Below, piece by piece: positions 1 to 9,100 of a DNA stretch of 64,000 bases. Source of the DNA: Phaeosaccion multiseriatum. Lineage: Eukaryota > Ochrophyta, other classes. Made by a program: the position numbers and the translations under genes. Position 1 is the stretch's first letter. Each line of letters begins with the position of its first letter. The DNA is taken from positions 2,356,001 to 2,420,000 of the forward strand of contig OZ218950.1 in assembly GCA_965112735.1 (NCBI GenBank), given 5' to 3'. The notes beneath the pieces are model-generated. The model was given only the letters and a program-made list of their open reading frames with translations. It was not told the DNA's origin and made no database searches.

Positions 1-284
1 TGCGCTTCGTTCCGAGCATCCTTTCCGCCCCGCAGCCGCTACTGCTGCTCCAGCTGCTTCCCTCGAAGGAGGCGCGACAGCTTCTTGCGCGAAAGTGAGT
101 TGGGGAGGCACTTGTGGTCCTGAAAGCCGGGGAGAATGCGTGTGTCGTTGTCAACAGCATGAGTAGGAGGCAAGGGAGGAGCGGAAAGAGAGGCTCCATA
201 GTGCAGCCAACTAGTGGTGTGCCAAAAGGGGGTCAAAGAGGGAGAGAGAGACCAGATGGAGAGGAAAAAGAGAAGAAAAATTGA
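1..284 (+). CDS. Possible 3' end of a gene entering from the left (partial)
   Basis: From base 3 a + strand frame is open and reaches a canonical donor (GTGAGT at 95-100) after codons that read ...SKEARQLLAR. An acceptor CAG at 155-157 would join in frame to an exon 158-284, which encodes a basic, low-complexity tail ending in EKEKKN and a TGA at 282-284. I recognise no domain. The opposite strand also offers a possible terminal exon here (stop near 39), so the strand is not certain. Only splice-site logic and frame continuity support this call. Confidence 0.25.
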
Positions 285-781
285 AAAAAATATGAGAGCT
301 GAAATTTCAAACTCCGCCGTCGGAACTGGCGTTACATACACTTGTGTCCCCTCAGGTGACTCCGCCCGCCCGCACGATTACGCTTTGTTTGTATCCTCTC
401 CAATTCGCTGTAGACTAAAACCAACGCCAGAGCAGACGTCAGCAGTGAGAGCAGACGCAGCAACCAGCAGCAGTAACAGCAGCAACAGGAGGAGAGAAGG
501 AAGACGAGGAGAGAGGCACTCTCTTCGTGAGAAGCGAAAGTGAGAGAGGAGAAGAGGTGGTGGAGCAGCAGCCGCAGGAATCTCGCACACGAACAATCAA
601 TACCTGAAGCGGAAGCAGTGAGAGCAGTAGTGAGAGCAGCAGCAGCAGCAGCAGCAGCAATAGCAGCAGCAAGAGGGAAGCAACAAGGCGAGAAAAGGCG
701 GCACCCCCTAGAGGCAATAATACCTGAAGGCGAGGTAGTGCGAGGGTCAAGCACCAAGAGGAAAGCGAGAGAAACCAAACC
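285..781 (+). promoter_or_regulatory. 5' flank and probable leader of the secreted-protein gene
   Basis: No gene is supported here. The stretch is purine-rich and contains GCA/CAG trinucleotide runs (about 638-675) plus repeated gagagcag-like blocks just upstream of the ATG at 782. It probably holds the promoter and 5' untranslated leader of the downstream + strand gene. I see no TATA box that I would defend. Open frames on the other strand here translate to Leu/Ser runs caused by the repeats. Confidence 0.35.
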
Positions 782-2099
782 ATGAATACCAGCGGCTTCC
801 TTTCTCGCAACTCGGCTGCTGGCCTTGCGTCTCTCCTACTTCTGCATGGAGCATTGCTCGCAGTGAGAGCGACAGCCCCGCCTCAGGCTTCCTGTGACGT
901 GGAGTCCCTCCAGAGCCTTATCAACATGTGTGACGAGTGCGAGATGGCGTGCGGGGAGCAAGGAAACTCATGCTTTTTCGATCCATTGTGCCTAAGCTTG
1001 CCAGGTGAGTGAGCAAACCCATCCTCCTCTTCCCCACCCACTCTTCTATTTCACTGCTCATCCAACCACCGTCACTCACTCACTCACTCACTCTTCTATT
1101 TCACTCCACAGGCATAGGCTGCAATGCCATGGGTCTTCGAGGCTGCCGAGAGTGCGAGTTCGGGAGAGCAGATGAGATTATTTGCAGATTGTGCCCCTGG
1201 AACGTAGGTGCGTGGGTGCGTGGGTGCGTGCGTGGGTGGGCGGGTCCGTGGGTGAGTAGACAGATGGAAAGAGGAGATGGATAGACATATGCATGACCGG
1301 ATGGATGGGTGGGAAGGAGGAGGAGAACCAGCCTGCCCGAAGTTAGAAGAGGAGGCCCGCGCCTCCTCGTCACCTCCCCTCGTCTCCTCCCTCGCTCCCG
1401 CCTCTGCCTACCCGGGTCACCACGACTTTCATCAGCCCGCCGTTGCAAACACTTGCCGTTGTTAGCCACGCGAAGCTAAGTCGCGCCCGAGTGCAGATTC
1501 AGGAAAGTTCACTCTTTCCAGCCTGTTCGGTTCCAGCTACAGCTCATCGTACCCCTCCACCTTCCCTCCCTCCCTCCCTCCCTCCCTCCCTCCCTCCCTC
1601 CCTCCCTCCCTCCCTCCCTCCAGACGATTGCATCCCCAACCCCGAAGCAGCGCCGCCAACGCCGGCCCCCTCACAAACACCTGCGCCAATCGTTCCAGGC
1701 CCTTCTGTTCTCGCACCAAGCCCTACACCGACGGGAGCGCCCTCCTTCATGAGCGTTACTTCTCTAGCCACGGAGGACGGGGAGTCAGGGGATCCCGCTG
1801 ACGGAGAAGAGACTCCCTCGATGGCACCTTTCGTTTCGTCCGCTCCCTTCCAGACGGCGGGGTACTTCTCGTCGGGGGCACCAACCGCTTCACCGTTCGG
1901 GTCAGGAGGAGGGGAATGGTTTTCCACCGGTGCGCCAACTGCTTCACCAATGGATTGGACCTTCTCAACCTTTCCCACCGGAGCTCCGACGGCCTCCCGG
2001 GAGATGATGTTCGCCACACACACTCAACAGGAAGAAGACCCTGCTGTGCCGTCTCCTACCCCTGCTCCTTTCCTGGGGCCCCTTCCGCCCCCTTCTTAG
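782..2099 (+). CDS. Secreted Cys-rich protein with GAPTAS repeats, function unknown
   Basis: Proposed exons are 782-1004, 1112-1207 and 1624-2099, giving 264 residues. Exon 1 starts with ATG and an N-terminal signal peptide: a hydrophobic core LASLLLLHGALLAV followed by a likely cleavage site at ATA/PP. The next ~75 residues carry many Cys (for example CDECEMACG, CRECEFG, CRLCPW). The C-terminal exon is rich in Pro, Thr and Ser and contains three [ST]GAPTAS repeats, as in many extracellular or wall-associated proteins. Intron 1 has a GTGAGT donor and a CACAG acceptor. Intron 2 is less certain: I use donor GTGCGT at 1208 and the acceptor that directly follows a (CCCT)n pyrimidine tract, and the frame is then continuous. 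An extra exon near 1436-1530 cannot be excluded. A role in the cell wall or surface is inference only. Confidence 0.6.
1556..1622 (+). repeat. (CCCT)n microsatellite acting as a polypyrimidine tract
   Basis: About fifteen CCCT units run directly into the acceptor CAG before exon 3 of the secreted-protein gene. Read as coding sequence it would give a LPPSLPPS repeat. Its position immediately before an AG makes an intronic polypyrimidine tract more likely. Confidence 0.7.
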
Positions 2100-2162
2100 G
2101 TCATGATTCATTCTTTCTGAGCCCATCCCCTCGTTGGAAGCAAGGTTTCGGTAGGGTGGAGT

Positions 2163-2163
<1 letters not shown>

Positions 2164-2221
<58 letters not shown>
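2164..2221. repeat. (TGA)n trinucleotide repeat
   Basis: An uninterrupted run of about nineteen TGA units lies just downstream of the secreted-protein stop codon, probably in its 3' untranslated region or the spacer. Confidence 0.95.
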
Positions 2222-2222
<1 letters not shown>

Positions 2223-2489
2223 GGGAAGGGATGGCTTCAGAGCCTCGCCCTGTTTGGGTAGCTCGTGGCTTCGTGGCTTAGCTTAGCTTCACGCGTGGTG
2301 TGTGAACGTTGAGATATCCGCCATTTTTTGTGATCGTGTGTCTGTATCTGCCTGCCTTTTTTCCTTCTCGTATCTGTCTGCAGTCTTTTTGCCATGGTAT
2401 TTTGTATGTGTACCTGTTGCGGTTACTCGGGCCGGGCAGAACGTACCGTCCGTAGCTACGCATCTCCATGGTGTGGGATACGTATGAGC

Positions 2490-2700
<211 letters not shown>

Positions 2701-3115
2701 GCGTGGGTGTGATGCGCGGTTTTTGGCGTGTCCGCCATACATTTCCCTCCTTCTTCTCTCTCTCCCTCTGCCTGTTGGGCTAGCCAGCACGGCACTTTAA
2801 ACTTAAATTTTGAATCAATTTATGCGTCAACACGACGATACGTGAACATGCTTCCTTCCCCTCCTCGTGCACGCACAATGCTTCGACTTACTGCATATGT
2901 CTCCCCTGCCATCCCCTCCACTGCCTCCTCTCCACTTCCACCGTCCTTAAATGCCTGCCCCTAAAGTGGACCCCTGACGCACTATCGCCCACATTCGATA
3001 GCGGATAGCGGATCGGCTGGCGCCGGCCATAGGGGACCGGATCATCAGGGGTTGAATAAAACTCAGCCTCGCTCGCTACCAGGTACTGTACTGTAGAGCG
3101 AAAAATGCAAATATT

Positions 3116-3127
3116 TTTATTTTTATT
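3116..3127 (-). terminator. Tandem AATAAA polyadenylation signals of CPI1
   Basis: On the - strand two AATAAA hexamers lie side by side (3122-3127 and 3116-3121) in an A/T-rich patch about 110 bases after the CPI1 stop codon. This fits a 3' end formation site. Confidence 0.6.
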
Positions 3128-3234
3128 TAATTTGATTAATTTCTCTTACTGGACCTCTCCGATACCACGATACCACCTAGCCAATGATTGTCAATCAAGA
3201 GATCGACGATCCAAAGTCGATATCGTCAGTCAAT

Positions 3235-3460
3235 CTACGCCATTTTGAGCGGTTCCCCCACCCAAAGCCGTACGGCGTCGAGGAGAATGAGGATGAGCAT
3301 TGACCCTCCGAGGGAGTCCACGCAACAGTCCCACAGGCCCTTGGGAGGAGCACTTGCACTCTCTTCGAACATGTAGAACATAGGGAAGCTGTTGGTGGTA
3401 CAGAGACGGACGGACGGACGGACGGACGGATGGAGGGTGGGGGAGAGAAAGGTCAGAGAG

Positions 3461-3548
<88 letters not shown>

Positions 3549-4962
3549 CAGGCAAACACACGCACGCACACATTCGCACATCCACACAGACCCTGTAAGT
3601 CACACACACCTAACGATGAAGTAAATGCCATAAAAGGCCGAGCCCACTGTGTAGGCCATATCTCTATCCTCGAAGGAATAGTAAGGGAAGCCGCTGATGG
3701 TGAGAGTCTCCATGAAGGCAGTGCAGTACGCCATTGTAGCTACGAGTACGACAAGAAACAGTTTCCGAGCCCACGTGTCGGAGTAGGACGTCATGGCCTG
3801 CGTGTGGGGGAGGGGAGGGAGAGAGGGAGAGAGGGAGGGAGGGAGGATGGAAATTGTGTGCGTATTTGTGTGTGTGTGTGCGAGACAAGAAGAGAGGGAG
3901 AGAGAGAGGACAAACGTAGACGGAAACGGAGCGGGGGCGTGGGGGGTGGGCTTAGAACGAAAGAGCAGGAGGAGGACTGAGGCAGAACGAAGGCACACGA
4001 ACTCCCAGGCCCCAAGACCATACCCACAGGCCCTTTTGCTTGGACTTGTCACCTTTCGAATGATGAGATTGGATAGTGTGTGGTAGGTACAGAAGTAGAA
4101 GAATGTTGCAAAGTAGAGGGGAATGGGGACGTCATTGAGGCGCCAGGAGGGGAAGGTGTACTTGGCTTTGAGCACGCTGTAGAAGTAGTGCGTGTACCTG
4201 TTGGTGAGACAGGAAGGGAGGGGGGAGGGTAGGGAGGGAGGGAGGGAGGGAGGGAGGGTGGGAGGGACGAAAATGTGGTGTGGGAGAGAAGAGAGCGCCA
4301 CCGGCAGGGTCAGGGGGGTGCCGTGGGCGTTGGCGAGATGCACGCAGTAGTCCCCCCTCTCTCTCAACACTCCCCCCTCTCTTCTTTAGGGGCATCAAGA
4401 GCCTGCCACCTGTCCACACACACACCCTCATGTTTTGTCAGCTCCAAACAAAGGGTGATCTTCTGAACCCTTCCAGTCTCTCCTTTCCCCTCCGGTCCCG
4501 AGAGCTGGCTGAGCCCTGCTCCACTCACCAATAATTGCCAATGTGGCTGTAAATGGCCAGCCACAAGATGGCCTTGGTGGCGAATCGCTTAGTGAACGGC
4601 AGCTTGCTGTCCGGCCTACTCGGATAGAGCCACGGGAAGAGGAAAATGGGTAGGCACAGCCCCACGCAGACAACCATGTAGGCAACCTCGGCCATCTCTT
4701 CGTACAAGCCTAGACCGATGATCACAGCGAACACGAATATCCACACAGCAGAGTACACGAGGGTGAAGGCTTCCCAGGCCCTCTTCCCTGGGTTGTCGTC
4801 GGACCCGGTGGCGAACCAACGACTGCCGATCTCCCCTTCATCATCATCGGATGATCCTACTGCTGATGCTGCTGCTGGTGTGAGGAGCTGCTGCAGCAGG
4901 AGGAGGAGCGTAAAGAGACCCGCCAGGATGCTCGCCATGAGCTGTATGGTGTCCATCCTCAA
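3235..4962 (-). CDS. CPI1: Cycloeucalenol cycloisomerase (cyclopropylsterol isomerase)
   Basis: Four exons join in frame: 4962-4529, 4197-4053, 3797-3610 and 3388-3235, giving 306 residues. All introns are GT-AG. The enzyme opens the 9,19-cyclopropane ring of cycloeucalenol to give obtusifoliol, in the cycloartenol-based sterol route, at the endoplasmic reticulum. Family matches that I recognise are AYSHIGNYWYTHYFY-like (here IYSHIGNYW then YTHYFY), KYTFPSWRLNDVPIPLYF, the segment ETLTISGFPYYSFEDRD, the glycine/tyrosine-rich VGSAFYGIYFIVSFPMFY, and a hydrophobic C terminus. Several membrane segments are visible. The N-terminal ~60 residues (a hydrophobic stretch, then an acidic DDDEGE patch) are not family-typical and may be a membrane or targeting extension. 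Length is close to plant CPI1 (about 280). The start is the first ATG of the only long frame. It is convergent with the gene on its left and downstream of the PKS gene on the same strand. Confidence 0.9.
3405..3545. repeat. (ACGG)n and (CA)n microsatellites in CPI1 intron 3
   Basis: A short GACG/ACGG repeat (3405-3429) is followed by a pure CA run (about 3462-3545). Both lie inside the 221-base third intron of CPI1, between exons ending at 3610 and starting at 3388. Confidence 0.95.
4217..4264. repeat. (GGGA)n microsatellite in CPI1 intron 1
   Basis: A GGGA-type tetranucleotide repeat on the + strand is a pyrimidine tract (TCCC) when read in the gene's direction. It ends about 20 bases before the acceptor at 4199-4198 and probably serves splicing. 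A shorter version lies in intron 2 near 3815-3846. Confidence 0.85.
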
Positions 4963-5679
4963 TCGTGCTTATCGTCCGATCGTGCCCACTTCGCTCCACT
5001 CTACCTCCCCCCTTTAGTGTCACTATCTCCTACCTACGCCTCTCTGCGCCTTGCAGCAGTTTTTGCCTTGACATCCACCCGCTCCTTGACCCGGTGTGTA
5101 TTATCCATTGACTTAGTCGCAGTGCTGGCAAATGCAGCTGTTGGTGATACAGGCGTGTCACAGCTGGGGTACCGTTGAGTTGCCCTCTTTGTTCTCTTGC
5201 ACCTGCTCGATCCTGGGCCTTGTAACCCTCCGGCGAAGACTGGGCCATTGGTCCCTAAGCCCTCTTTCGGTTTACTTCTTCCTGCCCCCCGTTCTGTGCT
5301 CATCTTCACACAACCTCCTCCTCCTCTTCCCTTCCCTCCTGCGCCTCTTCTACTTCCCGCCAAATTCGCGACGCTAGCAGGCGTCGCAGATGGTGAGATA
5401 CCAGTCGCACTACCACTTGCACTGTCCTACCTAAGGTGATGGCCAGACAGAGGCTGCAGTGTGGCGCCCCAGTTCTCCTTGTCTACGTGCTGCATTCCCG
5501 TATCAGCAGCAGAGTCAAAGCAAGAACCGTGGGCCTCCTGCTGCCGAGGCCGCCCCCCCGCCCGAGTTGAGCTGAGACTGGTGGTGCGGCTCCTTCTTTC
5601 CCCGCCATCTTCGTCGACGTACTCGCTGTCATAGTACCGTCTACTTTGGGGTTAGCTGCACGCGCCGACACGTCTGCCC

Positions 5680-5738
5680 TAGGCGGCCTATAAATAGGCC
5701 GAGGGCCTACGGCCCTCGCTAGGCGTGCACGGGGCCGA
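5680..5738. repeat. Palindromic GC-rich repeat, copy 1
   Basis: It contains two nested inverted repeats: ggcctat / ataggcc around two A bases, and cgagggc / gccctcg around ct-ac. It ends with the 20-base block ctaggcgtgcacggggccga (5719-5738), which recurs exactly at 6353-6372. It looks like a short interspersed or MITE-like element, but no flanking target duplication is obvious. Confidence 0.6.
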
Positions 5739-6329
5739 GTTTCAGGGCATCTCTCTCCTTGTTGCAGACGTATCAACACTCCAGCTCTTAACAGAAGGTA
5801 GTCAAGATCACTCTGTAACTTCTGCGAGAGCTTGGGCTGATGAAGATGCCGATTGTAGCACATACGCTCGTTCCGCTCCGGGCATAGCTCCTTCCCGCGT
5901 CTTCACGGAGGAGGTCGGCAAACGCCATGCAGACGGGCGCACAGCAGCGCAAGATGGCTCAGGAGCCTTCGACGTCATACGTAAGGAGAACGGAGAGGAA
6001 ACGGAGGGTGAATCCCTGGTTTAAGGATGGCAATGGCTGTGGCCGATAGTGGGTCAGCGGAACAGCGGAAACCAGGACAGGGGGGAGAATAGAGCAAGAG
6101 AAGAAGGAGGGCAACTAGGCGCAGGTCCAGGGCGGGAATATGCTTATATGCCCCTGGGCTGGCCCGGAACCCGCCCAAGTGTCGTCAGTTGTAAGCAAAT
6201 GTATTGCATGGGATGTGTTGTCTCTTTCCGCCTCGCTGGCCCTACGAGGAGTGCAGGCCTACAGGTGTGCTGCTACCCACTGGCTGGGCGGCACCACGCA
6301 CGCGCCCACGGTCACTGGGAGGCTGCCTA

Positions 6330-6372
6330 GAGGCGGGCTATAGGCCGCCGGCCTAGGCGTGCACGGGGCCGA
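6330..6372. repeat. Palindromic GC-rich repeat, copy 2
   Basis: This is a second, diverged copy of the element at 5680-5738. It begins with a similar aggcgggctataggcc block and ends with the same 20-base sequence (6353-6372), 634 bases from the first. It sits just beyond the polyadenylation signal of the PKS gene. Confidence 0.6.
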
Positions 6373-6406
6373 TGAAACAAGAGGCAAAAAAAGGCGCTTA
6401 AGATAA

Positions 6407-6412
6407 TTTATT
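6407..6412 (-). terminator. AATAAA polyadenylation signal of the PKS gene
   Basis: A - strand AATAAA lies 64 bases downstream of the PKS stop codon (6478-6476), in a local A/T-rich patch of otherwise GC-rich DNA. Confidence 0.6.
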
Positions 6413-6475
6413 TTCCCATGTACAGTATCTCTAAAACTAAGAGAAGGAAAATGCCGGGGCCTCGCTCCAGCAGTC

Positions 6476-9100
6476 TCACGACAGCTTGCTCTTGAGCAAT
6501 CCTGGCACTCCGCGGCCACCGTACTTGCCTCCATCGCGCAGCCTCTGCCCCATGAGCGGCGGGCTGTAGGCGAAGAGCTCGGCCCGACTGCCGACCGTGC
6601 CGTGGGTGACACGGGCGTAGGGGTGAAGGACTGCCCCTGCCTCCACTCTACAGGGTGACATGACCAGCAGCCCGGCAGTACTGTCTTCCCCAGCACCAGC
6701 AGCTCTTGGGCGAAGCACGTGACCAAAGACTTCACTACGCATGTCAAGTATGGCACCCGCCTCCAGGGTGAGGAAGTCAAAGTCAAACACATCGGCGGCC
6801 AACACCAATGCCTCGAGCGAGATATCCTTCGGCCGCGAGCACGACATTCGAACGTACAGATTGTATAGCCATGTACCGCGAAATACAGGCCACAGAACAT
6901 AAAGCAGGAAGAAGTGGCGCAGCCTGGTCAGAAGGCGGAAGTACTGCGTCCGCGCGCTCCGAGAAATATTCTGTGAGGACATGCACGCTCCCGTGATTGG
7001 GTCTGCGCCACGGCTGAAGTCACCGACGAGCAGCCACTTGGAAGCCACCAAGAGAAGAGTGAGGGCAAGGGCTCCTGCACACCCGCACACGGCCCCGTAC
7101 AGGGGCAGCATGGCCTCGAAGCTCATGCCCCGCTTCTTCCCCAAGCTTTGGTTTAGGTGCCTCCCCACCTCCACCACCACCACCAGAGTCCCAATATGGG
7201 TCGCCAGCATCAGCAGCGTGGCCCATGTCTCTCTGGCGACAAAGGCGGCCCAACGCTGGACGTCTCCGTTTGTGAGTGCGCCGGGTCCCGAGAGCGCAGC
7301 AGATGGGGCCGCATTCTCCCTCCCTCCACCCTCTACTGCGCCCTGCCCCCACGATGTCGACACGACTGTGTCCCCAGCTGCTACAGCGGTGAACATTTCA
7401 ACGCCTTGCTGTGCCGGAATGGCAGCACCAGGCTCCATGACGCACATGTACCCGAGTAGCGCTTCGTCCCCAACGGTGCAGGTCCCTCGCACACGTGTTG
7501 GCCCCACGGCGCTGCCTGCAGTGGCACTACCAACGCTGGTACTGGCTCTTCTCAGCGGCTCATCGGTAGCGAATGCGGCATACGACGCGAAAGAATCATT
7601 TCCTGTGGAAGTATTTGGGGTAGATGGAAAAGGAAAAAAGGAGAGAGAAGGGATGAGAGACAAGTTACATCTTCGCATCATTACACGGGTCTTCGCTCCA
7701 AGCAACGCAGAGCATGGCGGAGAGCCGTGGTGGCAAAGCGCGGTACCAAGCACCCCCCCCTCCTCCCACATACACTTCCCTAGACCTGTCCTCCCTTCTT
7801 ACCAAACGTAATGAGGTGGGCCGTCTCAGGATTGTACGCGCCATCACCAGAGTTGATAGCCCCCCTTCCCATGCGCACACCCAGGGCCTTGCCCCACCAG
7901 TCGAAGAGGCGCCAGCGGGCGAACACGAGCACGTACCCCGACACTTGGCTGTGAAGCTTGCCGAGGTACCATCGACGAAGCGCCCTTCCAAAGTTGTCGG
8001 TGTACACGCCGGGTCGAAGCAGGCAGCTCGGCGCAATGACCCACTTGAGCAGGACCAGGTACAGGGCAAGCGTCAGGAGGGCCCCATACACTCTAAACAC
8101 CGTGCTCATGACTCCTGCGTATCGAAAGTCTCTTGACACACCAAGGAAGGTGTACGCAACGGCGGGCATCCAGCTAAAGAAGGCCGTGAGCATGACAGAA
8201 GCCGTAATTAGCACCACACGCGCCCCGCCTTGCAGGAGTTGGAGGGCTTCCTTCGCCCATCCGTCACTGCCCTTTGCCAAGTGTCTCTCTCTGTCGGTCA
8301 TCACAGCTCGTCCACCCCCCTCCTCCTCGGCGCTGGGGCGGCTCTGCTTCCTCTGCGCCGGGTTGCCCTCCCACACACCATCACCAGCAGGAATGCGCGT
8401 CAGGGGGTATACAACGGACAGGCGAGCGACCCGTGTGCCCTCGCCCACCTTCACCCCACCGTACACCACAGCCCCGGCCTCCACCTCTGCGCCTGCACCC
8501 ACAACAATGCTGCGAAAGACCATGCTTGACGGCGTGAAGGAGCGAGGACACAGCGAGCCAGTCACCGAAGCGCCCGCCCCAATCGTGATGAGGTCAAACT
8601 CTCGAAGAAAGGTGGAGATGGAGCAGCGCCAGGAGACGTCGGCACCCAGAAGCTTGTAGAACAAAGTGATGCCCGGTGTTCCGAGGGTAACAAAGCCACC
8701 AACCACTTCCCACACATTGATGCACGCATTCACGTACCACCAGCGGTGATAGTACGATGCGTGGAGTGCGACGGTGCCCTCAAAATATGTCCCCACGACA
8801 AGCCACTTGACGCACAGGATGGAAGCGGAGTACGTCAGGAACCACAGGACGATGCTGAAGGAGACCAGAGGGCCCCAACCCACAACTCCACCTGGAGAGG
8901 CGTAAGATGACTCCGGATTGGCGAGATGACTCAAGTCCTTCCCTACCCACACCGAAGTCTCGATGTCAGAGTCCGTCTGGAGCCAGCGGAGGTAGCGGTA
9001 AGCTGGAATCATGCAAGCGAAGACCTGCGCCAAGAGTACCGCAATGAGTACCACTTGCGTCACCTTGAAGCCCACAGAGGACATCATCTTTGCGCACAGC
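6476..9100 (-). other. Membrane-embedded Pls/PosA-like C-terminal domain
   Basis: It spans exons 10378-7803 (second part) and 7602-6476. Three successive units each combine membrane helices with a left-handed beta-helix hexapeptide segment. Unit 1 has helices near VTQVVLIAVLLAQVFACMI and SIVLWFLTYSASIL, then KWLVVGTYF, YYHRWWYVN, GTPGITLFYKLLGA, LITIGAGASVTG and IPAGDGVWEGNPAQ. Unit 2 has LLKWVIAPSCLLRPG and VRGTCTVGDEALLGY. Unit 3 has ASKWLLVGDF and GTWLYNLYVR. This order resembles the C-terminal region of epsilon-poly-lysine synthetase and related Pls/PosA NRPS-like proteins, where it joins acyl or aminoacyl units to an acceptor. Here it probably anchors the synthase in a membrane and may release or transfer the chain. 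That role is inference. Confidence 0.7.

Larger units (their letters stand above)
4963..6406. other. Non-coding interval between the PKS 3' end and CPI1
   Basis: The interval is about 1.4 kb. Its left part must hold the promoter and leader of CPI1 (transcribed leftwards from 4962) and its right part the end of the PKS transcript. The open frames here (largest about 126 residues) have no recognisable domain and no coding-like composition. Two copies of a short GC-rich palindromic repeat, at about 5680-5738 and 6330-6372, are described separately. Confidence 0.6.

Noticed and set aside
5483-5863. Small - strand open frame of 126 codons in the spacer
   Set aside because: It starts without clear context, overlaps the palindromic repeat and has no recognisable motif.
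6476-9100. Separate membrane acyltransferase gene downstream of the PKS
   Set aside because: The frame is continuous from the M11 KS through the ACP into the membrane region within exon 10378-7803, so it is a fusion.
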